In this document: piece after piece, positions 43,300 through 51,487 of the stretch
Numbering within the stretch: the first letter of the stretch is position 1
How the letters are laid out: every line of letters starts with the position of its first letter
From: an uncultured Clostridia bacterium
Lineage (GTDB): Bacteria; Bacillota; Clostridia; Peptostreptococcales; Anaerovoracaceae
Assembly: GCA_937900415.1 (NCBI GenBank)
Contig: CALCEY010000012.1
Span: 140,640-204,639 of the forward strand
Direction of reading: 5' to 3'
Length of the DNA: 64,000 nt
The notes under the pieces: model-generated
Database searches by the model: none
Seen by the model: only the letters and a program-made list of their open reading frames with translations
What the model was told of the DNA's origin: nothing
Program-made: the position numbers and the translations under genes

Positions 43300-44670
43300 T
43301 TATTTGCCCAGACAAAATCTTTCAAAAACCTTTTCTATTATATCGCCTGAGGCTGTCTGTCCCGTTATTTCTCCGAGAAGTTCGTAACATCTGTTCACGT
43401 CTATTTCAATAAGTTCCAGCGGTTGACGCGCATTTGTCATATAAACAGCGTCCAACACACACTGAGAAGCATCCTTCAAAATTTTTTCATGACGCACGTT
43501 GGTAACTAAAAGACTGTCTTTTTGGATCACCTTGCCCCCGTAAACGAGCTCTTCTATCTTCTCTGCCAACTGTTCCACTCCTTCGCCGGATGAAACAGAG
43601 CTTTCAATGACGAAAGAATTTCTTATCAATTCTTTGATTTTTTCTTCTGAAACCACAAGCCCCTTATCTTTTTTATTAAGGAGTACGATAGTCTTTCTGT
43701 CTCCTATATGCCGTATTATTTCAAAATCCTCCGGGCGAAGTTCTTCGCTGCCGTCAACAACAAATATTATCAAATCAGCATTATTGAAAGATTCCTTGCT
43801 TTTACTTATACCTATCTGTTCTATAACGTCATCGGTATCATGTATTCCGGCAGTATCAGTTAAAATAACAGGAATATCTTTTATAGTTAAAGCTTCTTCT
43901 ATCGTATCTCTGGTTGTTCCCGGTATATCGGTTACTATAGCTCTGTTTTCACCGATGAGAGCATTCATGAGGGATGATTTCCCTACGTTTGGTTTTCCCA
44001 CTATGGAAACCTTCAAGCCTTCGTTTATTATTCTTCCTGTATCTGCCGTACTGAGAATTTGATTTATATCCACAGAAATCTGTTTCAAATTTTCCGAAAG
44101 TTTTTCATAAGTTATTTCTTCTATATCCTCATCCGGATAATCTATATTAACAGCGATATTCACAAGAATATCCACAAGTTTTTCTCTTATTTTCTTTATT
44201 TTTTCAGAAAAAACTCCCTCGAGCTGATTCAAAGCAACGTCAAAACTTTTATCAGTCTTTGCCTTTATCAAATCTATAACGGCCTCTGCCTGAGTAAGGT
44301 CCAGTCTGCCATTGAGAAAAGCTCTCTTTGTAAATTCTCCTCTTTCGGCAAGTCTGGCTCCGCTTTCAAGAACAAGAGAGAGTATCTTTCTAAGAGAAAC
44401 TATGCTTCCGTGACACTGAATCTCCGCTACGTCCTCTGCGGTATAAGAAAAAGGTCCTTTCATATAAACGGCCATAACTTCATCTATAACCTTATTATCT
44501 CTATAATCGACCACGTGTCCGTACGATAAAACCCTCGGCTTAATATTCCCGGAAACGGGTATAAATACTTTTTCTAAAATATCGAGCGCCGTCTCTCCGC
44601 TTATTCTTATAATTCCTATTCCGCCTTCGCCTGCGGCTGTCGCTATGGCCGCAATAGTATCTTCTCTCAT
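43300..44670 (-). CDS. mnmE: tRNA modification GTPase MnmE
   Basis: 456 residues. The N-terminal folate-binding domain (DTIAAIATAAGEGGIGIIRISG) is followed by a helical domain carrying the GTPase insert: GKPNVGKSS, GTTRDT, DTAG and NKKD. The C-terminus ends in CLGK, the variant of the CxGK motif carrying the essential Cys. It is the partner of MnmG, encoded next. Confidence 0.97.
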   Translation of the reverse strand: MREDTIAAIATAAGEGGIGIIRISGETALDILEKVFIPVSGNIKPRVLSYGHVVDYRDNKVIDEVMAVYMKGPFSYTAEDVAEIQCHGSIVSLRKILSLVLESGARLAERGEFTKRAFLNGRLDLTQAEAVIDLIKAKTDKSFDVALNQLEGVFSEKIKKIREKLVDILVNIAVNIDYPDEDIEEITYEKLSENLKQISVDINQILSTADTGRIINEGLKVSIVGKPNVGKSSLMNALIGENRAIVTDIPGTTRDTIEEALTIKDIPVILTDTAGIHDTDDVIEQIGISKSKESFNNADLIIFVVDGSEELRPEDFEIIRHIGDRKTIVLLNKKDKGLVVSEEKIKELIRNSFVIESSVSSGEGVEQLAEKIEELVYGGKVIQKDSLLVTNVRHEKILKDASQCVLDAVYMTNARQPLELIEIDVNRCYELLGEITGQTASGDIIEKVFERFCLGK

Positions 44671-44762
44671 TTTTACCCTCTTTTCAGGATTATGGTTTTT
44701 TCTTTACAATTTTTAAAATATACAGTTTTCACAGAGTCTTCCACTGCCTTTATTAAAAATTA

Positions 44763-44793
44763 CAAAGAGAGCTGCCTCTTGATGAGACAGCTC
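44763..44793 (-). terminator. Terminator of the rpmH-jag operon
   Basis: GAGCTGTCTC pairs with GAGGCAGCTC with one mismatch; on the minus strand TCTTTGTAATTTTT follows. It lies just beyond the jag stop and separates it from mnmE. The rest of 44671-44801 is AT-rich and presumably holds the mnmE promoter. Confidence 0.6.
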
Positions 44794-44801
44794 CTCTGCT
44801 A

Positions 44802-45608
44802 TTACTGTTTCAGCTCAATTATTACCCTTCTGTAAGGATCCTGTCCCTCGCTTCTTGTAACAACCTTAGGATTGTTTTGAAGCGTCGAGTGAATAACTTT
44901 TCTTTCATAAGGATTCATAGGCTCAAGCTTAACGCTTCTTCTGGTCTTTACCACTTTAGACGCAAGTCTCTGCGCCAAAGCTTCTAACGTTTTTTCTCTC
45001 TTCGCTCTGTAATTTTCAGCGTCTATTACAACTCTGGTATATTTTTCCTTGTCTTTGTTTACAACGAGACTTGTAAGATACTGAATCGCGTCTAGCGTCT
45101 GACCTCTCTTACCTATTATAGTTCCAGAGTCTTTTCCCTGTATATTTATATAAAGCGCTTCTTCGCCTTCCTTTGCAGTTATATCAAGAGAAAGACCCAT
45201 CTCACCTGTAACTTCCCTTAAGAAATCAAGTGCCGTATGATTTTCGCAGACTTTAAGATTTTCCTCAGGAAGCTCTTTCAAAAGTAAAGCCTCTTCTTTT
45301 TTTTCTTCTTTTGAAGATTCCTTTTCTATCTGCTTCTTTGATTCGTTGAATTTATTTTCGTTAAATTCTTTTTTATGTTCTCTGTATTCTCTTTTTGACG
45401 GTTCTGTTTTCTTAGGCTGAACCTTTTCTTCAGGTTTCTTCTTTTCAACTCTTACCAAAGCAAGCTTTGAACCTATTCCAAAGAAGCCCCTTGAAGGCTC
45501 TTCCAAAACAGTTACGTCAACCTCGTCTATAGTGAGTTTCAAATCGGCTAAAGCCAATTGAACGGCTGTGTCGACATCTGTTCCCCACTTTTCAGAAAAA
45601 TCTGACAT
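44802..45608 (-). CDS. jag: Jag/KhpB RNA-binding protein
   Basis: 268 residues. The Jag N-terminal domain (about 1-52, EEPSRGFFGIGSKLALVRV) is followed by a Lys/Glu-rich linker, a KH domain with GTIIGKRGQTLD and an R3H domain at the C-terminus (EPMNPYERKVIHSTLQ). It binds RNA together with KhpA and influences cell division and wall growth. Position after yidC is conserved. Confidence 0.95.
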   Translation of the reverse strand: MSDFSEKWGTDVDTAVQLALADLKLTIDEVDVTVLEEPSRGFFGIGSKLALVRVEKKKPEEKVQPKKTEPSKREYREHKKEFNENKFNESKKQIEKESSKEEKKEEALLLKELPEENLKVCENHTALDFLREVTGEMGLSLDITAKEGEEALYINIQGKDSGTIIGKRGQTLDAIQYLTSLVVNKDKEKYTRVVIDAENYRAKREKTLEALAQRLASKVVKTRRSVKLEPMNPYERKVIHSTLQNNPKVVTRSEGQDPYRRVIIELKQ

Positions 45609-45631
45609 ATTTCTTTTTCCTCCAATGTAAC

Positions 45632-46351
45632 TTATGCCCTTGCCGGTTTCTTTTTAGTCTTTTTTTTCGGTTTTGCTTCTTCTTTCATCTTCTTTTTAAG
45701 TTTAGCAAAACGTATATTATAGAAAATCTGTACAATTTGGCTTCCTGACCAATAAAGAGCCAAACCGGCAGGATAGCTTCTGGCCATCAAAAGAATCATG
45801 ATAGGAAATATATATTTCATCATCATCATCATCGGCTTCATCTGCTGAGCCGAAGCTGATGAATTCACCTGACTCGTTTGAGAAAAAGCATAAGCTATAA
45901 ATGTCGCAACGCCGGATATTATAGGCAATATCCACTTGTCCGGCTGCGCTAAATCGTTAATCCATAAGAAAGATTCATGAACGGCAAGCAGCATTTTATC
46001 CGAGCCTATGTAATTCATCGGGTTTCTGAAAAGGGTAAAAAGACCCATTACAACTATCATTTGAATCAGCATAGGAAGACAGCCGCCATACATGCTTACG
46101 CCTTCTTCTTTGTAAAACTCTGCCATTTTTTGATTCATGAGAGCTTTATCTCTGCCATATTTTTGCTGGATTTCGTTCATTTTAGGCTGCAAAGCAGTCA
46201 TCTTGCTCATTGATTTAATCTGCTTTGCATAAAAAGGATATAAAGCAAGCTTGATGATCAGCGTAAGAATAATTACAGATATACCGTAGCTTCCAACCAA
46301 ATCATAAAGCCAGCTGAGTAAATATCCTAAAGGACTTGCTAAAATACCCAT
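45632..46351 (-). CDS. yidC: Membrane protein insertase YidC/OxaA
   Basis: 239 residues with about five membrane helices, the size of Gram-positive YidC (SpoIIIJ). The conserved YPFYAKQIKSMSKMTALQPKMNEIQQKYG block is present. The signal-peptide Cys seen in many lipoprotein-type YidC is not evident at the start. The C-terminal tail is Lys-rich. It inserts membrane proteins co- or post-translationally. Confidence 0.95.
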   Translation of the reverse strand: MGILASPLGYLLSWLYDLVGSYGISVIILTLIIKLALYPFYAKQIKSMSKMTALQPKMNEIQQKYGRDKALMNQKMAEFYKEEGVSMYGGCLPMLIQMIVVMGLFTLFRNPMNYIGSDKMLLAVHESFLWINDLAQPDKWILPIISGVATFIAYAFSQTSQVNSSASAQQMKPMMMMMKYIFPIMILLMARSYPAGLALYWSGSQIVQIFYNIRFAKLKKKMKEEAKPKKKTKKKPARA

Positions 46352-46363
46352 TAGTTTCCTCCA

Positions 46364-46594
46364 TCATTTTAAAGGATCATACCCGCCTTCATGCCACGGA
46401 TGACACTTTAAAATACGTTTAATTCCCAAATAGCTACCTTTTATAACTCCATATTTTTCCAAAGCCTGAATAAAATATGTTGAGCAGGTAGGATAAAACC
46501 GGCAAGTTGAAGGAAAGAGCGGCGAAATAAATTTTTGGTAAAATCTGATCATCAAAATCATAATTTTCTTAAAAAATATGCCTATATACTTCAT
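46364..46594 (-). CDS. yidD: Membrane protein insertion efficiency factor YidD
   Basis: 76 residues. YQKFISPLFPSTCRFYPTCSTY and CHPWHEGGYDPL are diagnostic. It starts four bases inside the end of rnpA and lies 12 bases before yidC. Confidence 0.95.
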   Translation of the reverse strand: MKYIGIFFKKIMILMIRFYQKFISPLFPSTCRFYPTCSTYFIQALEKYGVIKGSYLGIKRILKCHPWHEGGYDPLK

Positions 46595-46929
46595 TCCTTT
46601 ATTACTCCGGTTCTTTTAAAAGCAGAGTATAGAGATTTCTCTACATCTGCCAGGCCTTTACCGCAAATAGTGTTTCTGGCGATTATTATGAAATCATATC
46701 CGACGGGAAGCTTACTGATTAAGCCTCTGTAGCTTTCCTTCATCAATCGCTTTGCTCTGTTTCTTTTTACACTGTTTCCGACCTTTTTGCTTGCTAAAAA
46801 CCCTGTTCTGTTATAGCCAAGCCTGTTGGCGCGGTAAAATAAAACGACATACTTATCGCCCACCGACTTGCCCTTCTTGTAAATGCCGGAAAAATCTTTA
46901 TTTTTCCTCAAAACATTATTTTTAAGCAT
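46591..46929 (-). CDS. rnpA: Ribonuclease P protein component
   Basis: 112 residues. The RNR motif appears as VKRNRAKRLMKESYR (about 52-66), the RNA-contacting helix of RnpA. It matures tRNA 5' ends with the catalytic RNA. It follows rpmH by 26 bases. Confidence 0.95.
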   Translation of the reverse strand: MLKNNVLRKNKDFSGIYKKGKSVGDKYVVLFYRANRLGYNRTGFLASKKVGNSVKRNRAKRLMKESYRGLISKLPVGYDFIIIARNTICGKGLADVEKSLYSAFKRTGVIKE

Positions 46930-46955
46930 ACTTTTTTAAAACCTTAACAGAATAA

Positions 46956-47090
46956 TTAAGCGGAAAGTTTCTTTCTTCCTCTTGCTCTTCTTCTCTTAAG
47001 AACGTTTCTGCCGTTCTTCGTGCTCATTCTCTTTCTGAAGCCGTGTTCTTTCATTCTCTGTCTTTTTTTTGGCTGATAAGTTCTTTTCAT
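46956..47090 (-). CDS. rpmH: 50S ribosomal protein L34
   Basis: 44 residues, too short for most ORF lists. It begins MKRTYQPKKRQRMKEHGF and ends RARGRKKLSA. AAAGGAG lies before the ATG. It is the first gene of the rpmH-rnpA-yidD-yidC-jag operon, divergent from dnaA. Confidence 0.97.
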   Translation of the reverse strand: MKRTYQPKKRQRMKEHGFRKRMSTKNGRNVLKRRRARGRKKLSA

Positions 47091-47163
47091 ATCTAAAGAC
47101 TCCTTTCTAAATTATAATCTCTTTGTGCAAATCTAAATTTCAATTTTGCACATATGCTTAAAC

Positions 47164-47192
47164 ATTATACTTTAAAAGTGCTCAAATGTCAA
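47164..47192 (-). promoter_or_regulatory. Consensus sigma-A promoter of rpmH
   Basis: On the minus strand TTGACA (47192-47187) and TATAAT (47169-47164) are perfect hexamers with an exact 17-bp spacer. The leader contains an inverted repeat GTGCAAA/TTTGCAC (47125-47131 and 47145-47151) before the ribosome site. Confidence 0.92.
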
Positions 47193-47238
47193 TGTTTTTT
47201 GAAGTTTGCTTTTATAAATTGTTAATAGACGATTTAAT

Positions 47239-48030
47239 TTAACCATAATACTCATAATGTGTATCTTTATTCATAGGTACTATTGCATCGTAGGATTTAA
47301 TCATAAGGCTTGCTCTTTTGTTTCCGGGAACGGCTACGGTGCTTCCGTATGACTGCCATTTTTCTTCATTATTTTCTAAATATTCTTTAAGCTTGCTTTG
47401 CCATACGAATATTAAATCTCCTTCCCATGGCTTTACAAAACAAGGAGTTTCGAGCACTACGTTTATTCCTATTACATTATTTTCTTTTATAAGAACTGTT
47501 TTTCCCGAAGCATTGTAAACCAAAACTCTTGTGTTATTAGCCGCATTATATGTGTCTGTATAAGGACAGTCCGTGGGAGTATTATATGAAATATGTCCTG
47601 TAATCTGTAAAGCGGGCTTTTGAGGCTTCTGAGGCTCATGAACGTTTCCGGAACTGGAAACTCCTGAATTTCCTGAAGCTGAGCCGCTTGAATTTGTATT
47701 TTGAGACGAGCCGGAGGAGTTAGTCTTTTTTCCTCCGTCGGTTTTTCCAGAAGAATTTAAATTTCCTGAAGAGACTGAAGACTTATCGGTTTCACTCTCA
47801 GAAACTTTATCTTCACTATCTTCATTTTTCTCATCTTTTCCTTGCTCTTGTCCGGTTTTTTCTCTGTCCTGCTCCTGCTCATAAGCATCAGAAGAGGCTT
47901 CTTGCGAAGCCTTATTTTTTTCATCATGGTCATTCAACAGCAAAAATCCTGCTATTATGGCAGCTGCTATAATAAAAAAAGCACCCCCCCCCAGTAAAAT
48001 TTTCCTTTTTTTACTTAATTTATCTTTCAT
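47239..48030 (-). CDS. Membrane-anchored protein with Ser/Gly linker and G9 tract
   Basis: 263 residues from the ATG at 48030, which has GAGGAG upstream. A basic start leads to one membrane helix (about 10-32), a charged stretch, a Ser/Gly/Asn-rich linker (about 80-140) and a C-terminal globular domain (about 145-263) that I cannot assign; its YNASGKTVLIKENN and KRASLMIKSYD segments look beta-rich. A run of nine G (plus-strand C9 at 47984-47992) encodes Gly-Gly-Gly at the start of the membrane helix. It sits alone between rpmH and dnaA. It may be an extracellular anchor protein. Confidence 0.78.
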   Translation of the reverse strand: MKDKLSKKRKILLGGGAFFIIAAAIIAGFLLLNDHDEKNKASQEASSDAYEQEQDREKTGQEQGKDEKNEDSEDKVSESETDKSSVSSGNLNSSGKTDGGKKTNSSGSSQNTNSSGSASGNSGVSSSGNVHEPQKPQKPALQITGHISYNTPTDCPYTDTYNAANNTRVLVYNASGKTVLIKENNVIGINVVLETPCFVKPWEGDLIFVWQSKLKEYLENNEEKWQSYGSTVAVPGNKRASLMIKSYDAIVPMNKDTHYEYYG

Positions 48031-48051
48031 TTTATCACTCCTCGTAAACAT

Positions 48052-48366
48052 TACAGTTAGATTTTATAACAACAAATATTTTACATTAAATATTTAAAAT
48101 TATCAAATATCATTTATAAATTGTTATATAATTATCAAAACAAGCGCAGACATATGATAAAACGATAACTAATTAAAATTTAATAAGAATTTCACTTAAA
48201 ATTTGACTTCAAATTTAACCTCAAAAACCTATGAACAATTTTATCAACAGCCTATGGATTATTTACTTAAATATTTTAATTTCAAATAAAATCAATTCAC
48301 ACTTGCCTGTGGATAACTTTTAGAATAAAATAAAGACAAGCAGTTATTCAGGAGCATTTTATATTT
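48052..48366. other. Upstream part of oriC, dnaA leader
   Basis: AT-rich DNA between the divergent gene and dnaA. A DnaA box variant TTATCAACA lies at 48241-48249 and a perfect box, TTATCCACA on the minus strand, at 48308-48316. Weaker look-alikes such as TTATCAAAA occur near 48134. It corresponds to the incA/incB side of the bipartite Firmicutes origin but seems poor in boxes. Confidence 0.8.
48303..48331 (+). promoter_or_regulatory. dnaA promoter with DnaA box in the spacer
   Basis: TTGCCT (48303-48308) and TAAAAT (48326-48331) with a 17-bp spacer. The perfect DnaA box at 48308-48316 overlaps the -35 and spacer, which suggests autorepression by DnaA. Confidence 0.6.
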
Positions 48367-49734
48367 ATGGAAAACAATATTAAAATCTGGGAAGAAGTAT
48401 TAGAAAAATTAAAAGAAAATATCACTCCTATAAGTTTTGAAACATGGTTCAAGCCTCTCAAAATAAGAAGGATAGATAGAGATCTTAATATAGTATACAT
48501 AGAAATAAGCGCCGACAAGCGTAACGATTTTATAATAAATACTATAAAAAACCGTTATTTAACTACGCTTGAAGGAGCTTTTAAAGCTGTATTAAATGAT
48601 GACTTTCGTGTTGTTTTAAAAAATTCAGAAAATTATGATTCAGAAGAATTAAAAACCGAACATACAAAAATACAACCTAAAAATAAATCCTTAAATAAAG
48701 AAAAAATATTTAATCCGAGATTTAATTTTGAAAACTTTGTAGTAGGAAACAGCAACAAATATGCCCATGCAGCAGCCCTTGCCGTAGCAGAGTCACCTTC
48801 TGAGGCATATAACCCTCTTTTCATATACGGAGGCTCAGGTCTTGGAAAAACTCACCTGATGCACGCCATAGGTATATATCTTCTTGAAAAAGACCCTGCA
48901 CTAAGCGTTCTTTACGTATCGTCAGAGATGTTTACAAACGAACTGATAAAAGCACTCAGAGAACATAATATGAACGAATTCAAATCTAAATACAGAAAAG
49001 CAGACGTACTTCTGATAGACGATATTCAATTTCTTGAGGGAAAAGAGAATACTCAAGAAGAGTTTTTTCATACCTTCAATGCTCTTTATGATTTAAACAG
49101 ACAAATAATAATATCCAGCGACAGAGCTCCAAACAAATTGGTAAACCTGGAAGAAAGGCTGAGGTCAAGATTTCAATGGAACCTTATAGCTGATATTCAG
49201 CCGCCTGATTATGAGACGAGAGTCGCAATTCTCATGAAAAAAGCTGAAAATATGAACATAGATATTGAAGAGAATCCTGATTTCTACGACGTAATATGTA
49301 TGATCGCCGAAAAGATAAAAGATAACATAAGAGAGTTAGAGGGAGCACTTATAAGGGTAGTCTCATTTTCTCAGCTTCTTAAAGAAAAGCCAGATAAAAA
49401 TTTTGCAAAAAAAACATTGAAAGACTTGTTCAGCAATATAGAAACAACTGTAACACCAGAGAAGATAAAAAAAGCCGTCTGCAAGCATTACGGAATAAAG
49501 ATGACTGATATGGAATCTTCAAAAAAGACTAACAACATAGCTTATCCAAGGCAAATAGCAATGTATATAGTAAGAGAAATGACAGATTATTCTTTACCTA
49601 AAATAGGACAGTTTTTCGGGGGAAAGCATTACACCACCGTTTTATATGCTTGTGAAAAAATAGAAAACGACCAAAAGACAGATAAAAATTTAAAGGAAAT
49701 AATCGAAAATATAAAAGAAGAAGTAAAAGAATAA
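48367..49734 (+). CDS. dnaA: Chromosomal replication initiator protein DnaA
   Basis: 455 residues with all four domains: an N-terminal oligomerisation domain (ISFETWFKPL), a short linker, an AAA+ domain (Walker A GGSGLGKTH about 156-164, Walker B LLIDDIQFL) and the DNA-binding domain with the DnaA signature ending in FGGKHYTTVLYACEKIE. It binds DnaA boxes on both sides of its gene and opens the origin. Confidence 0.98.
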   Translation: MENNIKIWEEVLEKLKENITPISFETWFKPLKIRRIDRDLNIVYIEISADKRNDFIINTIKNRYLTTLEGAFKAVLNDDFRVVLKNSENYDSEELKTEHTKIQPKNKSLNKEKIFNPRFNFENFVVGNSNKYAHAAALAVAESPSEAYNPLFIYGGSGLGKTHLMHAIGIYLLEKDPALSVLYVSSEMFTNELIKALREHNMNEFKSKYRKADVLLIDDIQFLEGKENTQEEFFHTFNALYDLNRQIIISSDRAPNKLVNLEERLRSRFQWNLIADIQPPDYETRVAILMKKAENMNIDIEENPDFYDVICMIAEKIKDNIRELEGALIRVVSFSQLLKEKPDKNFAKKTLKDLFSNIETTVTPEKIKKAVCKHYGIKMTDMESSKKTNNIAYPRQIAMYIVREMTDYSLPKIGQFFGGKHYTTVLYACEKIENDQKTDKNLKEIIENIKEEVKE

Positions 49735-49928
49735 TAAATAGCAATATAAAAATAATCGACAGGTTTTCCAAATTATTATAATTTTATTTTAAAGTTATCC
49801 ACATAGTTATCAACAGTCTTATGATAAGTTATTGTAACAGATAATAGGGTTATCCACAGAATTAACAATCACTACTACTACTATTACTATTCAATATATA
49901 AATATTTATAAATAGGCGGAGGGAATTT
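49735..49928. other. Replication origin (oriC, incC side)
   Basis: Between dnaA and dnaN lie DnaA boxes TTATCCACA (49795-49803), TTATCAACA (49807-49815) and TTATCCACA (49850-49858). They are followed after 13 bases by CTACTACTACTATTACTATT (49872-49891), a DnaA-trio array on the complementary strand, and a pure A/T stretch up to the dnaN ribosome site. This is the layout of the basal unwinding system described in Bacillus subtilis. Confidence 0.9.
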
Positions 49929-51041
49929 ATGAAATTTTCATGTAAACAGCAGACATTAACTAAAGCTCTTAATATAGTTTCAAAAGCAGTTACAATAAGA
50001 ACAACTATACCTATACTAAAGGGAATACTTTTAAAAGTAGATGAAGAAGGCATACTTACAATGTCAGCTTCAGATCTTGATTTAAGCATAGAGAAAAAAT
50101 TAAAAGTAGAAAACAGTATTCCAGGTTCAATAGTAGTTCTCTCAAAATTATTCGGAGATATAATAAGAAAGCTTCCTGATGAAACAATAGTTATAGAAGA
50201 AAATGACGGAAAAGTTAATATAAAATGCGCAAGCTCTGAATTTAATATAATAGGGCTTTCCTCAGATGAATTTCCTAATATAAATCCTAAGGATGAAAAA
50301 GAAGAAAAAATAGTATTTGATAAAGATATACTAAAAGATATGATAAGAAAAACATCTTTTGCAGCCAGCATAGATGAAAATAAAGGAGTAATCACAGGTA
50401 TTCTGATAGAAATGGAAGAAAATACTCTTAATATGGTTGCGGTAGACGGCTTTAGAATGGCTATAGCAAGGGAAGCCATGAAAAATAAAGAAAGAGAAAA
50501 TATAATTATTTCCGCTAAAATATTAAGTGAAATAAGCAGAATAATTTCGGAATCCGAAGATGACAGAGACGATATAGAAGTTTTTCTAAGTGATAAAAAG
50601 GCAGTTTTTGTAATGGAAGATACAAAAGTAGTTTCAAGACTTTTAGAAGGAAAGTTTATGGACTATAAGAGAATACTTCCTTCTGAAAACGGATGCAGAG
50701 TAGTAGTCAATAAAAGTGATCTTATGAATAGTGTTGAAAGAGCTTCTCTTCTTGCTAAAGTAGGAAAAAATAATCTCGTTAAGCTTGAAATAAAAGATTC
50801 TGTTATAGAAATAACGTCTAAATCAGAAGAAGGCAACGTAAAAGAGGAAGTAATAATAACAAAAGAAGGAGAAGATGTTACGATAGGCTTCAATTCAAAA
50901 TACTTGATTGACGCACTTAAGGTAATAGAAGATGAAAATATAGTTCTTTTATTTAATAACAGCGTAAGCCCTTGCCTCATTAAGCCTGTTTCAGGAGATT
51001 CATTTGAGTATCTAATATTACCTGTTAGGTTAGGCCAGTAA
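49929..51041 (+). CDS. dnaN: DNA polymerase III beta subunit (sliding clamp)
   Basis: 370 residues, the standard three-domain clamp. The N-terminal MKFSCKQQTLTKALNIVSKAV and C-terminal SPCLIKPVSGDSFEYLILPVRL ends are typical. It encircles DNA and tethers the polymerase. The ribosome site GGCGGAGG lies at the very end of the origin sequence. Confidence 0.97.
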   Translation: MKFSCKQQTLTKALNIVSKAVTIRTTIPILKGILLKVDEEGILTMSASDLDLSIEKKLKVENSIPGSIVVLSKLFGDIIRKLPDETIVIEENDGKVNIKCASSEFNIIGLSSDEFPNINPKDEKEEKIVFDKDILKDMIRKTSFAASIDENKGVITGILIEMEENTLNMVAVDGFRMAIAREAMKNKERENIIISAKILSEISRIISESEDDRDDIEVFLSDKKAVFVMEDTKVVSRLLEGKFMDYKRILPSENGCRVVVNKSDLMNSVERASLLAKVGKNNLVKLEIKDSVIEITSKSEEGNVKEEVIITKEGEDVTIGFNSKYLIDALKVIEDENIVLLFNNSVSPCLIKPVSGDSFEYLILPVRLGQ

Positions 51042-51049
51042 ATTCATAT

Positions 51050-51457
51050 ATGAAGATTGATACTCAAATAAAAATTGCTAAAAATTTAAAATTGATAAGA
51101 ATCAGCAATTGTTTAAATCAATCTCAAATGGCAGAATTCGCAGGTGTAAGCAGAACCATATATATAAGTTATGAAAATGGAAAAAGAACTCCGGATGCAG
51201 AAACTCTTTTTAATATAGCTACAAGATTCGGAATTGACATGAATGTTTTATTTGAAAGCGACCATTATAAGTTTCTTAGTCATATAGAAAACGGAGAGCT
51301 TTATGATGACGGTATGGTAAAGCTTATAAAAAATTACAAAGAATTATCTTCTTTCTCAAAAGGAATGTTGATTGAAAGATCGGAATGTTTAAAAGACTGG
51401 GATAAGATAAGAGAAGAAAAGAGAAAAATCCTGGAAGAAAGCCGTTTAAAAAAATAA
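51050..51457 (+). CDS. XRE-family regulator between dnaN and recF
   Basis: 135 residues. A Cro/C1-type helix-turn-helix occupies about residues 9-63 (QSQMAEFAGVSRTIYISYENGKRTPD). The C-terminal half is helical with no other domain that I recognise. It follows dnaN by eight bases and precedes recF by 30, in the slot where most Firmicutes have the S4-domain gene yaaA/rlbA. It may regulate the dnaN-recF operon or an unknown target. No second phage-like gene is next to it. Confidence 0.88.
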   Translation: MKIDTQIKIAKNLKLIRISNCLNQSQMAEFAGVSRTIYISYENGKRTPDAETLFNIATRFGIDMNVLFESDHYKFLSHIENGELYDDGMVKLIKNYKELSSFSKGMLIERSECLKDWDKIREEKRKILEESRLKK

Positions 51458-51487
51458 CAGGTTTAAAACAGGCGGGATAAATTTGTA

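Noticed and set aside
47125..47151. GTGCAAA/TTTGCAC inverted repeat in the rpmH leader as a site for the NtrC-type activator
   Set aside because: The spacing between the arms is 13, not 3, and it lies in the transcribed leader of a housekeeping operon; a hairpin is more likely.
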